Origin: Pedobacter jeongneungensis
GTDB taxonomy: Bacteria > Bacteroidota > Bacteroidia > Sphingobacteriales > Sphingobacteriaceae
NCBI RefSeq assembly: GCF_000633455.1
Contig: NZ_AYMG01000023.1
Coordinates: forward strand, 248,001-312,000
Length of the DNA stretch: 64,000 nt
Direction of reading: 5' to 3'
Shown in pieces: positions 43,432 through 50,670 of this stretch (positions within the stretch are counted from its first letter, which is position 1; each line of letters opens with the position of its first letter). The notes under the pieces are model-generated. The model had not been told where the DNA came from and searched no databases. It saw only the letters and a list, made by a program, of their open reading frames with translations. The translations under genes were made by a program, and so were the position numbers.

Positions 43432-44091
43432 TTACTTTATTAAATGTGGTTCAACGGCTTTTCGCCAGATGGCATAACCCTTGGCATTCATGTGCAGCAT
43501 ATCTTCTACAAATAGCTCTGGTCTAAGTTTACCCTCTTTGGTTAACATCAAAGCATAAATATCAACAAAGGTGGTATTGGCTTCTCCAGCTAAAAACTTT
43601 TTGATGAGTGCATTAGATGCCACTGCTTTCTCCTTAAATTTATCCCTGCTTGGGCTTGGTTTTATCGAAATATAAACAATCGGCACCGTTGGCAGTTTTG
43701 CCCTGATGGCACGGTATAACTTAATGGTTCGGTTTAAAACGGTATCGGGTGTTACCGTATCATTTGGCAGGTCGTTTTCGCCAACATAAATCACTAGCTG
43801 TTTTGGTTGATACGGAAAAACCACATCATTTAAATAATAGGTAATATCATCAATTACTGCGCCACCTATACCACGGTTTAAGGTATTGTATTTAGCAAAA
43901 ATCTGTGTGCAATCGTCCCATTTCCGGATAGATGAACTACCTACAAACAACACCGGATGAACGGGCGGTTTATACATTTGATCATACTTTTTAATGGTTT
44001 GCACATCATCCCAAAAGTTAGGTTTCTTTTGGGCAAAAGTGGTTATGGTTAAAAAAGAGAGCAGAAAAAGACTTAGGAATATTTTTTTCAT
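43432..44091 (-). CDS. GDSL/SGNH-family hydrolase, exported
   Basis: 219 residues from the ATG at 44089-44091, which opens a signal peptide (MKKIFLSLFLLSFLTITTFA, then Q); two further in-frame ATG lie 6 and 24 nt upstream. The SGNH blocks are visible: VLFVGSSSIRKWDD (block I, catalytic Ser), GIGGAVIDD (block II), YVGENDLPND (block III), and DMLHMNAKGY (block V, catalytic Asp and His). Such enzymes are esterases or acetyl-esterases. Position upstream of the regulator and the GH30/GH5 operon, on the same strand, suggests removal of acyl groups from the polysaccharide, but linkage is not proven because 360 bp of repeat-bearing spacer lies between. Confidence 0.88.
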   Translation of the reverse strand: MKKIFLSLFLLSFLTITTFAQKKPNFWDDVQTIKKYDQMYKPPVHPVLFVGSSSIRKWDDCTQIFAKYNTLNRGIGGAVIDDITYYLNDVVFPYQPKQLVIYVGENDLPNDTVTPDTVLNRTIKLYRAIRAKLPTVPIVYISIKPSPSRDKFKEKAVASNALIKKFLAGEANTTFVDIYALMLTKEGKLRPELFVEDMLHMNAKGYAIWRKAVEPHLIK

Positions 44092-44810
44092 ATACATAAG
44101 GTTATTAAAGCGCACAATATACCAATATCCATAGTTTTGTGGGCAATTAATTGAATTTAAAGAGTGGTGAATGGTGTAAACTGGTTAATCGGTTAACTGT
44201 AAAAAGTAAATGCATTGATTACTTATATGTCTGATAGGATAAAATAGCCTGATATTACTTGCGTTTTCATTTCTTATCCATCAAGCTATCGCGTGGATAT
44301 TAAATTGTAAAAATTCTTCTACCGCTCTCTGCCGCGGGGCATCAAACTTTTGAGGCATCAAAAGTATGCAAACCGAAGCGATAGCGTAGCTCATTTATAT
44401 AATTAAAAACACTAAAACCTATAAATAAAATGCCTTGTCATCCGATAGCTATCGGATCCAGCAATGAGCCTTTTGCACAATCCCATGCGCATCAAAAAAA
44501 CAGCGGCACTACGTTTTGTGTTCAAAATTTTCTTTTTAAAATCAAATCATCGTTTATGAACACAAAACCACTGCGTTTTAGGTTTATTAGTACCAATTTA
44601 AATGAACTGCACCTGTTTTTTTGATTTCCCGGCTCTTGGGATTGACAGCGTACTTGGTTAAAATCCGTGCTTTATTAAAGTTGGTTATTAAAATGCCTAA
44701 AACATTCTTAAAAAAAGATGTGCCCAAAAGAATTTAACATAGCTGTTGGTAAGCCTATCTGTGCTGATCATCTTAAATCTGCGGGAACAATATTTACAAC
44801 TCGCCGATCA
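44092..44810. other. 719-bp spacer without a convincing gene
   Basis: Holds an inverted short copy of the AACCGATTAACCAG family (about 44180-44205), a block near 44328-44395 with TTTTGAGGCATCAAAAG, a second ATCCGATAGCTATCGGAT palindrome (44440-44457), and TGCTGATCATCTTAAATCTG (44762-44781), which recurs at 53562-53581. TTTTGTGTTCAAAATTTT (44513-44530) and ATGAACACAAAACC (44556-44569) form weak dyads. The frames here have no family features and one runs into the FUSC gene, so none is called. Confidence 0.55.
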
Positions 44811-46886
44811 TCAAGCCCTAAAAGCAGCATTAAACCTGCTAAACGCTACAGACAAAACCGCAATATGCGCCAGTTTCTGTTTCGTAGAATGATCACTTTC
44901 CTGATCAATTTCATCCGGATTCAAAGTACTATCTGGTAAGGTTGCTACCTCACTGAGGTTATTTACAATCTGGCTCACTACCGCAGGATCAGCCTGTTCG
45001 GGTTTATGGTTAAGCGAAAGGTAAATGGAAGTAATAATGGCATTGATCTGGTAAACGGTCGATTGCACACCATAAAGCGCATTAAAATCAAGGTGTTTAC
45101 GCATAGGCTCCTGACTGGCCGATTCGATGGCTTCGCTTAAGGCAGATAAACTGAGGTTGGCATTTTTTCTCGCCATCCGCGAAATGTTTTCGCCCAGGTT
45201 TTCCTTCCGCTCAATAGCTACTTTTAAGTATTGTAAACAATCTTTGGTGGCTTTATTAATTTTCTCTTTCAGCTGCCTGCTGTCCCATATCGGGAAAAGA
45301 TAAGTGGCAAAAATAGCGATCACACAACCCAACAAGGTAAACAGAATCCGGTCATGCACAATGTGGTCGAAATGTCCCTGATAACTGCCCAGTGTTAAAA
45401 TCACCGCGGGGGTAATAAAGAGCACACTAACCGTATAATTTAGGCGGTTAAAAGCATAAAAGCCCAATAAAAAGATCACAGAAAAGGAAAGCAACACCAC
45501 CGGACTCTTCACAAAATAAATGATTACCAAACCAACCACAACGCCACCAAGGCTTCCTTTTAAACGTTGCAGGTTTCGTTTCCAGGTAATCGAAAACTTC
45601 GGCCTCGCTACAATCACGAGCGTCAAAAAAAGCCAGTAGCTGTATTTACTCGGTTCCAGCTGCCAGATCAATAAGAAACCAAAAAGGAAACAAATGGCCA
45701 GCCGCAGCGAAAACCTGAAGATGGGCGATTTTAAGCTCAGGTGTTCTTTAATGGTAAAGCGATCACCGGTAATAAATAAAGGATAAGAAATCGCACCACT
45801 CAGTTCCTGCAGGTGTTTTTCGGGCGTACGCTCATTGCCCCTGATCATTTCGATGATGCGCACAATATCGTTCATGTTCGAAACCACTTTCAGCACAATT
45901 TTACGCTGGCTTTCGTTTAAACGTTCCATTTCCTGCAGCAGCATTAAACGTTTCTGGTAATATTCGATATTGGTGGCCACCTCGCCTTTATAAGCCTTTG
46001 CCGAACGAACATGCCTGCCCAGTTCTTCAAGTTCTTTTGCCAATAATTCGATCAGGTTGGCAATCAGTTTTAAACTCGGTCCGGTAGCGAGGGTATTCCG
46101 CACCAGGGCGTAATCATAATGCACTGCATTTAACTGTTCGTATAAATCGATCAGTAACCTCGCCCGCTCCAGCAACAACTGGCCTTTGGGGTTATTGGGA
46201 TTCATGGCATACTTATCGGTAAGCAACAGGTTGCGGATCAGCTCATGTTTCTGGTTAACCTTGATATGCAGTTTAATGGCTTCTTTCTGTTGCAGATCGA
46301 GCGGTACATCTACATCATAATTCTTGGCTTTGGCATTTAAAAATACGGCACTGCTCATTAAACACTCAAAAATGGCATGATGCAACGAACGGTACGGCCG
46401 GATCAGAATCTGGATCAGGCTGATCACATAATACCAAACGCCTCCCACCAGAATATAACTGCTAAAATATAGCGGCCTTGCCGGGTGAAGCCCCATCACA
46501 AAGGTGCAAACAATCAAGGCCATGGTACCAATTAACGACAGTTTCTGTCCATACACCGCAAACATAGAACAACTGAAAGCGGCAATAACCACAATCACTG
46601 CAGTGAGGTACTGACTATACAATATAGATGATACCACCAAAGTAGTACAGAAAAATACAATGATACTGGATAAGGCTGTTTTGAGTTTATTTAATCGGTT
46701 ATCGGGCAAATCAGTTAAACTGATCAGCAAAGCTCCCACGCCTATTCCTTTAGCTGCTTCGGGATTACCCAGATAAAAGAATAAAATAATGGGCAATACC
46801 ACGGTAATGGTGGTGCGCAGCGCATCAGAAAAATACTCGCCTAAAAAGAAATATGTAATGGTAGAGCCGATGCTGTTTTTGCCCAT
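44811..46886 (-). CDS. FUSC-family membrane protein (YccS/YhfK-like)
   Basis: 691 residues with the duplicated membrane architecture of the family: hydrophobic segments at about 20-190, a cytoplasmic helical region at about 190-400 (ELLAKELEELGRHVRSAKAY, NESQRKIVLKVVSNMNDIVR), a second group of segments at about 400-530, and a helical tail. SYWLFLTLVIVARPKFSITW and GCVIAIFATYLFPIWDSRQL are typical of FUSC. Members include aromatic-acid efflux components (AaeB) and YccS; no substrate can be named and there is no adjacent AaeA-like adaptor. The protein would sit in the inner membrane. It is a single gene. Confidence 0.9.
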   Translation of the reverse strand: MGKNSIGSTITYFFLGEYFSDALRTTITVVLPIILFFYLGNPEAAKGIGVGALLISLTDLPDNRLNKLKTALSSIIVFFCTTLVVSSILYSQYLTAVIVVIAAFSCSMFAVYGQKLSLIGTMALIVCTFVMGLHPARPLYFSSYILVGGVWYYVISLIQILIRPYRSLHHAIFECLMSSAVFLNAKAKNYDVDVPLDLQQKEAIKLHIKVNQKHELIRNLLLTDKYAMNPNNPKGQLLLERARLLIDLYEQLNAVHYDYALVRNTLATGPSLKLIANLIELLAKELEELGRHVRSAKAYKGEVATNIEYYQKRLMLLQEMERLNESQRKIVLKVVSNMNDIVRIIEMIRGNERTPEKHLQELSGAISYPLFITGDRFTIKEHLSLKSPIFRFSLRLAICFLFGFLLIWQLEPSKYSYWLFLTLVIVARPKFSITWKRNLQRLKGSLGGVVVGLVIIYFVKSPVVLLSFSVIFLLGFYAFNRLNYTVSVLFITPAVILTLGSYQGHFDHIVHDRILFTLLGCVIAIFATYLFPIWDSRQLKEKINKATKDCLQYLKVAIERKENLGENISRMARKNANLSLSALSEAIESASQEPMRKHLDFNALYGVQSTVYQINAIITSIYLSLNHKPEQADPAVVSQIVNNLSEVATLPDSTLNPDEIDQESDHSTKQKLAHIAVLSVAFSRFNAAFRA

Positions 46887-47307
46887 GAATATGCTAATGA
46901 ATGCTGATATTTGATAAAAGCTGCAAAGATAACAGATTTATAATGCATGCATAACAAATAGCTGCACAAAACCAAATACCAATTCGTTCTTTCGACTTTA
47001 GAAAACCATCCTGGCGCTAGTCTTAGCGCCTTAGCCCGTACAATGGCCAGACTTGTGCTTAAAATAAAATTTCAAGTTTTCCTAAAACATTGCTTCACTC
47101 CTGCTCACCAGCCCTCCCTTCGGTTCGCAATGACGAGTTAGGATTAATTACTGTTAACAGACTTACATTAAAAAGTTCGTCATCCTCGCGCACGCGGGGA
47201 TCTTAATGCATTTGTACAGAGCATCCCGACATCATTTCCAATTGGTGTTCTATGGTGAGCCTCATACCTTTAATCAAAAAACCTATATTTATGCATCAAA
47301 AAAATAA
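46887..47307. other. Repeat-bearing spacer at the left edge of the accessory region
   Basis: Contains a TTCGGTTCGCAATGAC repeat end (47119-47134) and CGTCATCCTCGCGCACGCGG (47178-47197), a relative of CGTCTTTCCCGCGCAGGCGG at 56756-56775. A TATATTTA at 47284-47291 may be a weak -7 element for the next gene. Nothing else is seen. Confidence 0.5.
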
Positions 47308-47952
47308 ATGACAGACGAACAAGCCATAACACTGATTGAAAAAGAATTTCAGGAAAAAACATTCGGGGTAACCGGGCAATATCTTGAAATTCATCAGCCA
47401 ATCTACCTCAACAATAAGCTACAGATAGACCGGATTGACCGCGAGCGCAATAACCTCATTATAGCTTACCTTCCGGTGCAGGATGAGCGGTTCTATTTTG
47501 CGGTGTATATCGACCTTAATTTAGGCGAAATTATCTCTATCGAAACAGAAGCTGGAAACTGGGTTTATTTTTTTGCCACATCAGAAAGTCTTACAGAAAA
47601 TGAACTAAAAGCTTTCACTACCCTATCGGTTTATGACAGCCGGAATAAAGGTGATTTAAAGAAAAACGGCAGATCAGCACATCGGTTTAGTGCCTTAAAG
47701 ATTATGCTCAATACAGAACCCGACGAATTTGAAGATAAACTCAGCAAGTTGTTAATCTACCTCGAAACAGACAAAAAAGGCGTTAGGGAACTGGTAGAAA
47801 AAGCTGAAGGTTACATTCAGGTTGCCATGGAGATCCATAATGGAAATGGGATGATCGGCGGCCCGAGTATCAACAGGGAGAGCATTGCCAGAATGAATAG
47901 GCTGGGGCTTTCTATAGATTTCGATCTGTACGTTAGAGGTAAAAGTTTTTGA
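47308..47952 (+). CDS. DUF4279-like protein, 214 residues
   Basis: A cytoplasmic protein without signal or membrane segments. The N-terminal half (1-110) has alternating strands and helices with ERFYFAVYIDLNLGEIISIE and AGNWVYFFATSESLTENELK. The second half (about 120-214) contains DEFEDKLSKLLIYLETDKKG and ends in NRESIARMNRLGLSIDFDLY. That ending, a helix followed by G-x-x-hydrophobic-Asp-hydrophobic-Asp, is the pattern I associate with DUF4279, a family of unknown function found in accessory regions. The domain call is tentative. It stands alone, flanked by repeat ends on both sides. Confidence 0.65.
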   Translation: MTDEQAITLIEKEFQEKTFGVTGQYLEIHQPIYLNNKLQIDRIDRERNNLIIAYLPVQDERFYFAVYIDLNLGEIISIETEAGNWVYFFATSESLTENELKAFTTLSVYDSRNKGDLKKNGRSAHRFSALKIMLNTEPDEFEDKLSKLLIYLETDKKGVRELVEKAEGYIQVAMEIHNGNGMIGGPSINRESIARMNRLGLSIDFDLYVRGKSF

Positions 47953-48038
47953 CCACAGATGCGCACAGATTTTAATAATGACCAATAATCAAATTTCAAT
48001 TTTCAAACGGCAAACTAGCCGGATTGCTTTACTTCCCC

Positions 48039-48056
48039 TTCGGTTCGCAATGACGA
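48039..48056 (+). repeat. Repeat end TTCGGTTCGCAATGAC
   Basis: One of four same-orientation copies in the accessory region (also 47119, 48540 and 53507), each preceded by a short stretch resembling GATTGCTT. It matches the outer end of the palindrome at 23224-23359. Confidence 0.65.
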
Positions 48057-48152
48057 CCAAACTCCGAACCCTCAATTCCAAACATAATTTAACCATTCTC
48101 AAAACAATTGCCGGTTAAAAAGAATTGTATTGATACACCAATAACATTGAAT

Positions 48153-48344
48153 ATGAAAACGAAAGTAATAATCTTAGTTGCCGCATTAGGTTTAGCCTTA
48201 TCGGCATGTACTGGTAAAAAAGCTGGCGAGGAAAATGCCGACACGATGCACAAATACACCGATACCAGCAAAATGATGGATAGTACACATACCGATTCTA
48301 CAGCAGATTCGACCACGAATGCTCCGGCCGATGTTAAACATTAA
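48153..48344 (+). CDS. Small acidic/Thr-Ser-rich lipoprotein, 63 residues
   Basis: Started at the ATG at 48153 (MKTKVIILVAALGLALSACT), which gives a lipobox L-S-A-C with the cysteine at 19; an ATG 45 nt upstream would bury the signal. The mature 45 residues are rich in Thr, Ser, Asp and His (TMHKYTDTSKMMDSTHTDST) and look unstructured, ending in ADVKH. Such tiny lipoproteins are frequent in Sphingobacteriaceae and have no known function. The mature part could bind metal through the His and Asp residues, which is only a guess. Confidence 0.65.
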   Translation: MKTKVIILVAALGLALSACTGKKAGEENADTMHKYTDTSKMMDSTHTDSTADSTTNAPADVKH

Positions 48345-48740
48345 AAACGAATAACAGGGGTTATATCATAATTTAAATCCCTTTAGATGCTGTCATATTG
48401 AGCCTGTCGGAACGCATTAAAACTGGTCCTTCGACGGGCTCAGGATGACAAACCGATATTGATACAGCATCTTTTTACAATCTTTATAAATCCCAACTTC
48501 GGATAAACAGATTACTTTACACCAAACTCCATCCTACCCTTCGGTTCGCAATGACGATTTGAACTTCAAACGAACAACTAACTTTGGTTCAAACTGTATA
48601 TATAACCAATCCCTATTGTTCCATTATCAAGCTTTTATCTGGCCAGTGTTCTTTTGTAGCCATACCTTTAAAGTTGAAACGCATTATCACTTGCATGGTT
48701 AACAGAATACTTATATCTTTAATTCAATAAACGCTCAACA
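48345..48740. other. Spacer with two repeat elements
   Basis: Contains the inverted repeat TGTCATATTGAGCCTGTCG (48391-48409) with CGACGGGCTCAGGATGACA (48432-48450), a relative of 6763-6828, and a TTCGGTTCGCAATGAC end (48540-48555). The promoter of the next gene lies at its end. Confidence 0.6.
48691..48721 (+). promoter_or_regulatory. Promoter of the putative cargo gene
   Basis: TTG at 48691-48693 and TATCTTTA at 48714-48721 are separated by 20 nt. The -7 element matches TAnnTTTG except for the final base, and it lies 19 nt before the ATG. Confidence 0.5.
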
Positions 48741-49850
48741 ATGCCTATATACGCTGATAAAATATCCGAAAATAAAAGTCAGTCCACCGCAAATGGCTCT
48801 TCCACTCAACAAGGTAAAAACGAAGCAACTTCTTTTATAGATAACAGACCGGAAACCATTGCACAAAGGCAAGTGCAGGATATGGTTAACAGTAGCCAAA
48901 AAGTAAAACAGTTGAAAGCCTCAACTCAACGTTTTACAAATGCGCAAATTAGTAATCAAACGCAAACCGTATATGTACAGCCTGCTTCGAACAACATTAA
49001 TTATAAAACGGTAATACAGCCCCAATGGGCTTATGAAGATAATCAGCATGGCCAGAGTTTAAACCTCACCAAAACTGATGATCCGGATATTTTTATACTC
49101 AAAAGTTCAGGTGAATCTTATAAAAAGACTGGCACGGCAACTGATGGCAGACCAATTGTAACAAAACACGTTACATCGGACCACAGTGATTATACACCTG
49201 GCACCTTTTCCCCTTATCAGGATTGGACAAAAGGAGCTTCCGGTATTGGTGTTCCTGCTCCCTTTGGAGCTGGTTCGATTAGTGCCTTTCATAACCGTGG
49301 GGCACCCAAAACAGGTAGTACCTCTGCCGGTTGGGGCGGAACACAAATGGGTGATACTTATGATGAATTTATCAGGGCGGTAACTTCAGGAACACTCTCT
49401 GACCCGCAAATTGCCACCCAACTATTGAAACTTGACGATACGGGCTTTACTGAACTACAAAAAAGAGGCGCATCACAAATGCACATTACCGTTTATCTGG
49501 CAGAAGAATGGAGAAAGCAGGGCGCCGGGAAAATATTCAGGGCAACTTTGCGTGCCATTGAGAATGGCGAAATTAAGTTCAACCAATTCACCCAATATTT
49601 CAAATTTGTAGCCAGCGCAGCGGAAGGACGAAAACAGGTAGCCAGACACAGAGATGTTCAGGAAGGTACATTTCCGGCCAGTCAGCTTCCTGCCGAAGAT
49701 CAGGTTATCCATGGGAACATGAGCCCTGCACGAGCTGATGATTGGGATACTGATGATGAAATGGAAGATGAAAAAGCACTAAAAGGTGGCACCAGGGATT
49801 ACAGATCTACCCAAAAAGGTCAAAAGGGTTATAAAAATCCCTGGGCATAA
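48741..49850 (+). CDS. Putative contractile-injection-system cargo or polymorphic toxin-like protein
   Basis: 369 residues without signal peptide. The first 95 residues are low-complexity and polar and include FIDNRPETIAQRQVQDMVNS (32-51), then SSQKVKQLKA and VIQPQWAYED (91-100). From memory, DNRPEAIAQRKLQEM-type leaders followed by a V-I/V-Q site are frequent at the N-terminus of large Bacteroidota and cyanobacterial proteins linked to eCIS loci, some with DUF4157. Residues 100-330 are a domain I do not recognise (FGAGSISAFHNRGAPKTGST; ASQMHITVYLAEEWRKQGAG). The C-terminus is acidic (DDWDTDDEMEDEK) and then basic. No catalytic motif is evident, and no sheath, tube or spike gene is in the window, so this would be an orphan cargo. 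Function is inferred from the leader alone. Confidence 0.55.
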   Translation: MPIYADKISENKSQSTANGSSTQQGKNEATSFIDNRPETIAQRQVQDMVNSSQKVKQLKASTQRFTNAQISNQTQTVYVQPASNNINYKTVIQPQWAYEDNQHGQSLNLTKTDDPDIFILKSSGESYKKTGTATDGRPIVTKHVTSDHSDYTPGTFSPYQDWTKGASGIGVPAPFGAGSISAFHNRGAPKTGSTSAGWGGTQMGDTYDEFIRAVTSGTLSDPQIATQLLKLDDTGFTELQKRGASQMHITVYLAEEWRKQGAGKIFRATLRAIENGEIKFNQFTQYFKFVASAAEGRKQVARHRDVQEGTFPASQLPAEDQVIHGNMSPARADDWDTDDEMEDEKALKGGTRDYRSTQKGQKGYKNPWA

Positions 49851-49939
49851 ACATAAAGAAAACCGTGATTTAAATATATCCCATTGGAAGGTAATACCGA
49901 ACTAATGTTTTTATTATCTTGTACCTATCATAAACAAAT

Positions 49940-50053
49940 ATGGAAGCTATTTTCACCATTTTATTTGAACTAATCATCAATCCAATGTTATTGAGGTGGA
50001 CGTTAAAAAGAGAGAAGCGGAAATTGTATAAAGATCAGGCTACTGTAGTTTGA
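49940..50053 (+). CDS. Possible 37-residue membrane peptide
   Basis: ATG at 49940 opens MEAIFTILFELIINPMLLRW, then TLKRE and a basic tail to a TGA at 50051-50053. A hydrophobic N-terminal helix with a positive C-terminus would give a single-span peptide with the tail inside. It lies between the cargo-like gene and the DUF2199 gene on the same strand. No family is recognised; the frame is short and may be chance. Confidence 0.35.
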   Translation: MEAIFTILFELIINPMLLRWTLKREKRKLYKDQATVV

Positions 50054-50064
50054 ACTTAATCAGT

Positions 50065-50127
50065 ATGAAAAGGCAAAGCATTAAAACCAGTCATTTAAAA
50101 ACCAGCCAATTTAAATTAATCAGTTAA
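50065..50127 (+). CDS. Possible 20-residue leader peptide coupled to the DUF2199 gene
   Basis: MKRQSIKTSHLKTSQFKLIS ends in a TAA whose last A is the A of the next ATG (TAATG). The peptide contains two similar units (KTSH-L / KTSQ-F) from a near-repeat AAAACCAGnCAnTT. It could couple translation or be chance. Confidence 0.25.
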   Translation: MKRQSIKTSHLKTSQFKLIS

Positions 50128-50648
50128 TGAGTCAGCTCTCCACTTACACATGCCACACCTGTGGTGAAATACATCACGATTGGCCTGCGCTTGCATTCAG
50201 TTCCCCCTTACATTATGATAATCTAAATGACCAGGATAAAGAAACCATTGCAACTTTAAGTTCGGATTTTTGTACAATAGAAGATGGGGAAACCGTTGAC
50301 AGATTTATCCGTTGTACACTATCGCAACTTGTTAACGATCATTGTGAAGACCTGCAGTATGGTTTGTGGGTATCGTTAAGTGAAAAAAGTTTCAAAGATT
50401 ATAAGGATAATTTTAACAATGAAAACCACGAGGTAACTTATTTCGGTTGGCTGTGCAACAATGTACCAGGCTACCAAAGCACATTGAGTATCCCAACAAC
50501 AGTTTATACTCAAACAGATAATAACAGGCCTTTAATTGTTCCACACGAGGATTTTGACCATCCATTTGTTAAAGATTACTATGGAGGGATTACTAAACAT
50601 GAAGCTGAGAAAAGGATCAATGAAATGATCGGTTTAATAAATGACTAA
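50127..50648 (+). CDS. DUF2199-family protein
   Basis: 173 residues, cytoplasmic. The N-terminal YTCHTCGEIHHDWPALAFSS (7-26) is the DUF2199 start, with a C-x-x-C pair that may hold zinc. Further family features are the conserved acidic stretch around SSDFCTIEDGETVDRFIRCT (45-64), the GLWVSLSEKSFKDY segment (about 80-93), and YFGWLCNNVPGY (about 105-116). The C-terminal PHEDFDHPFVKDYYGGI is also typical. The family is widespread in bacteria and has no established function. The helicase gene follows after 22 nt, so the two are likely cotranscribed. Confidence 0.85.
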   Translation: MSQLSTYTCHTCGEIHHDWPALAFSSPLHYDNLNDQDKETIATLSSDFCTIEDGETVDRFIRCTLSQLVNDHCEDLQYGLWVSLSEKSFKDYKDNFNNENHEVTYFGWLCNNVPGYQSTLSIPTTVYTQTDNNRPLIVPHEDFDHPFVKDYYGGITKHEAEKRINEMIGLIND

Positions 50649-50670
50649 AGAATATTAAAGCTCTTAAACC

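Noticed and set aside
44430-44939. Two frames upstream of and into the FUSC gene
   Set aside because: One spans a palindrome-rich spacer, the other overlaps the FUSC coding region antisense; neither has family features.
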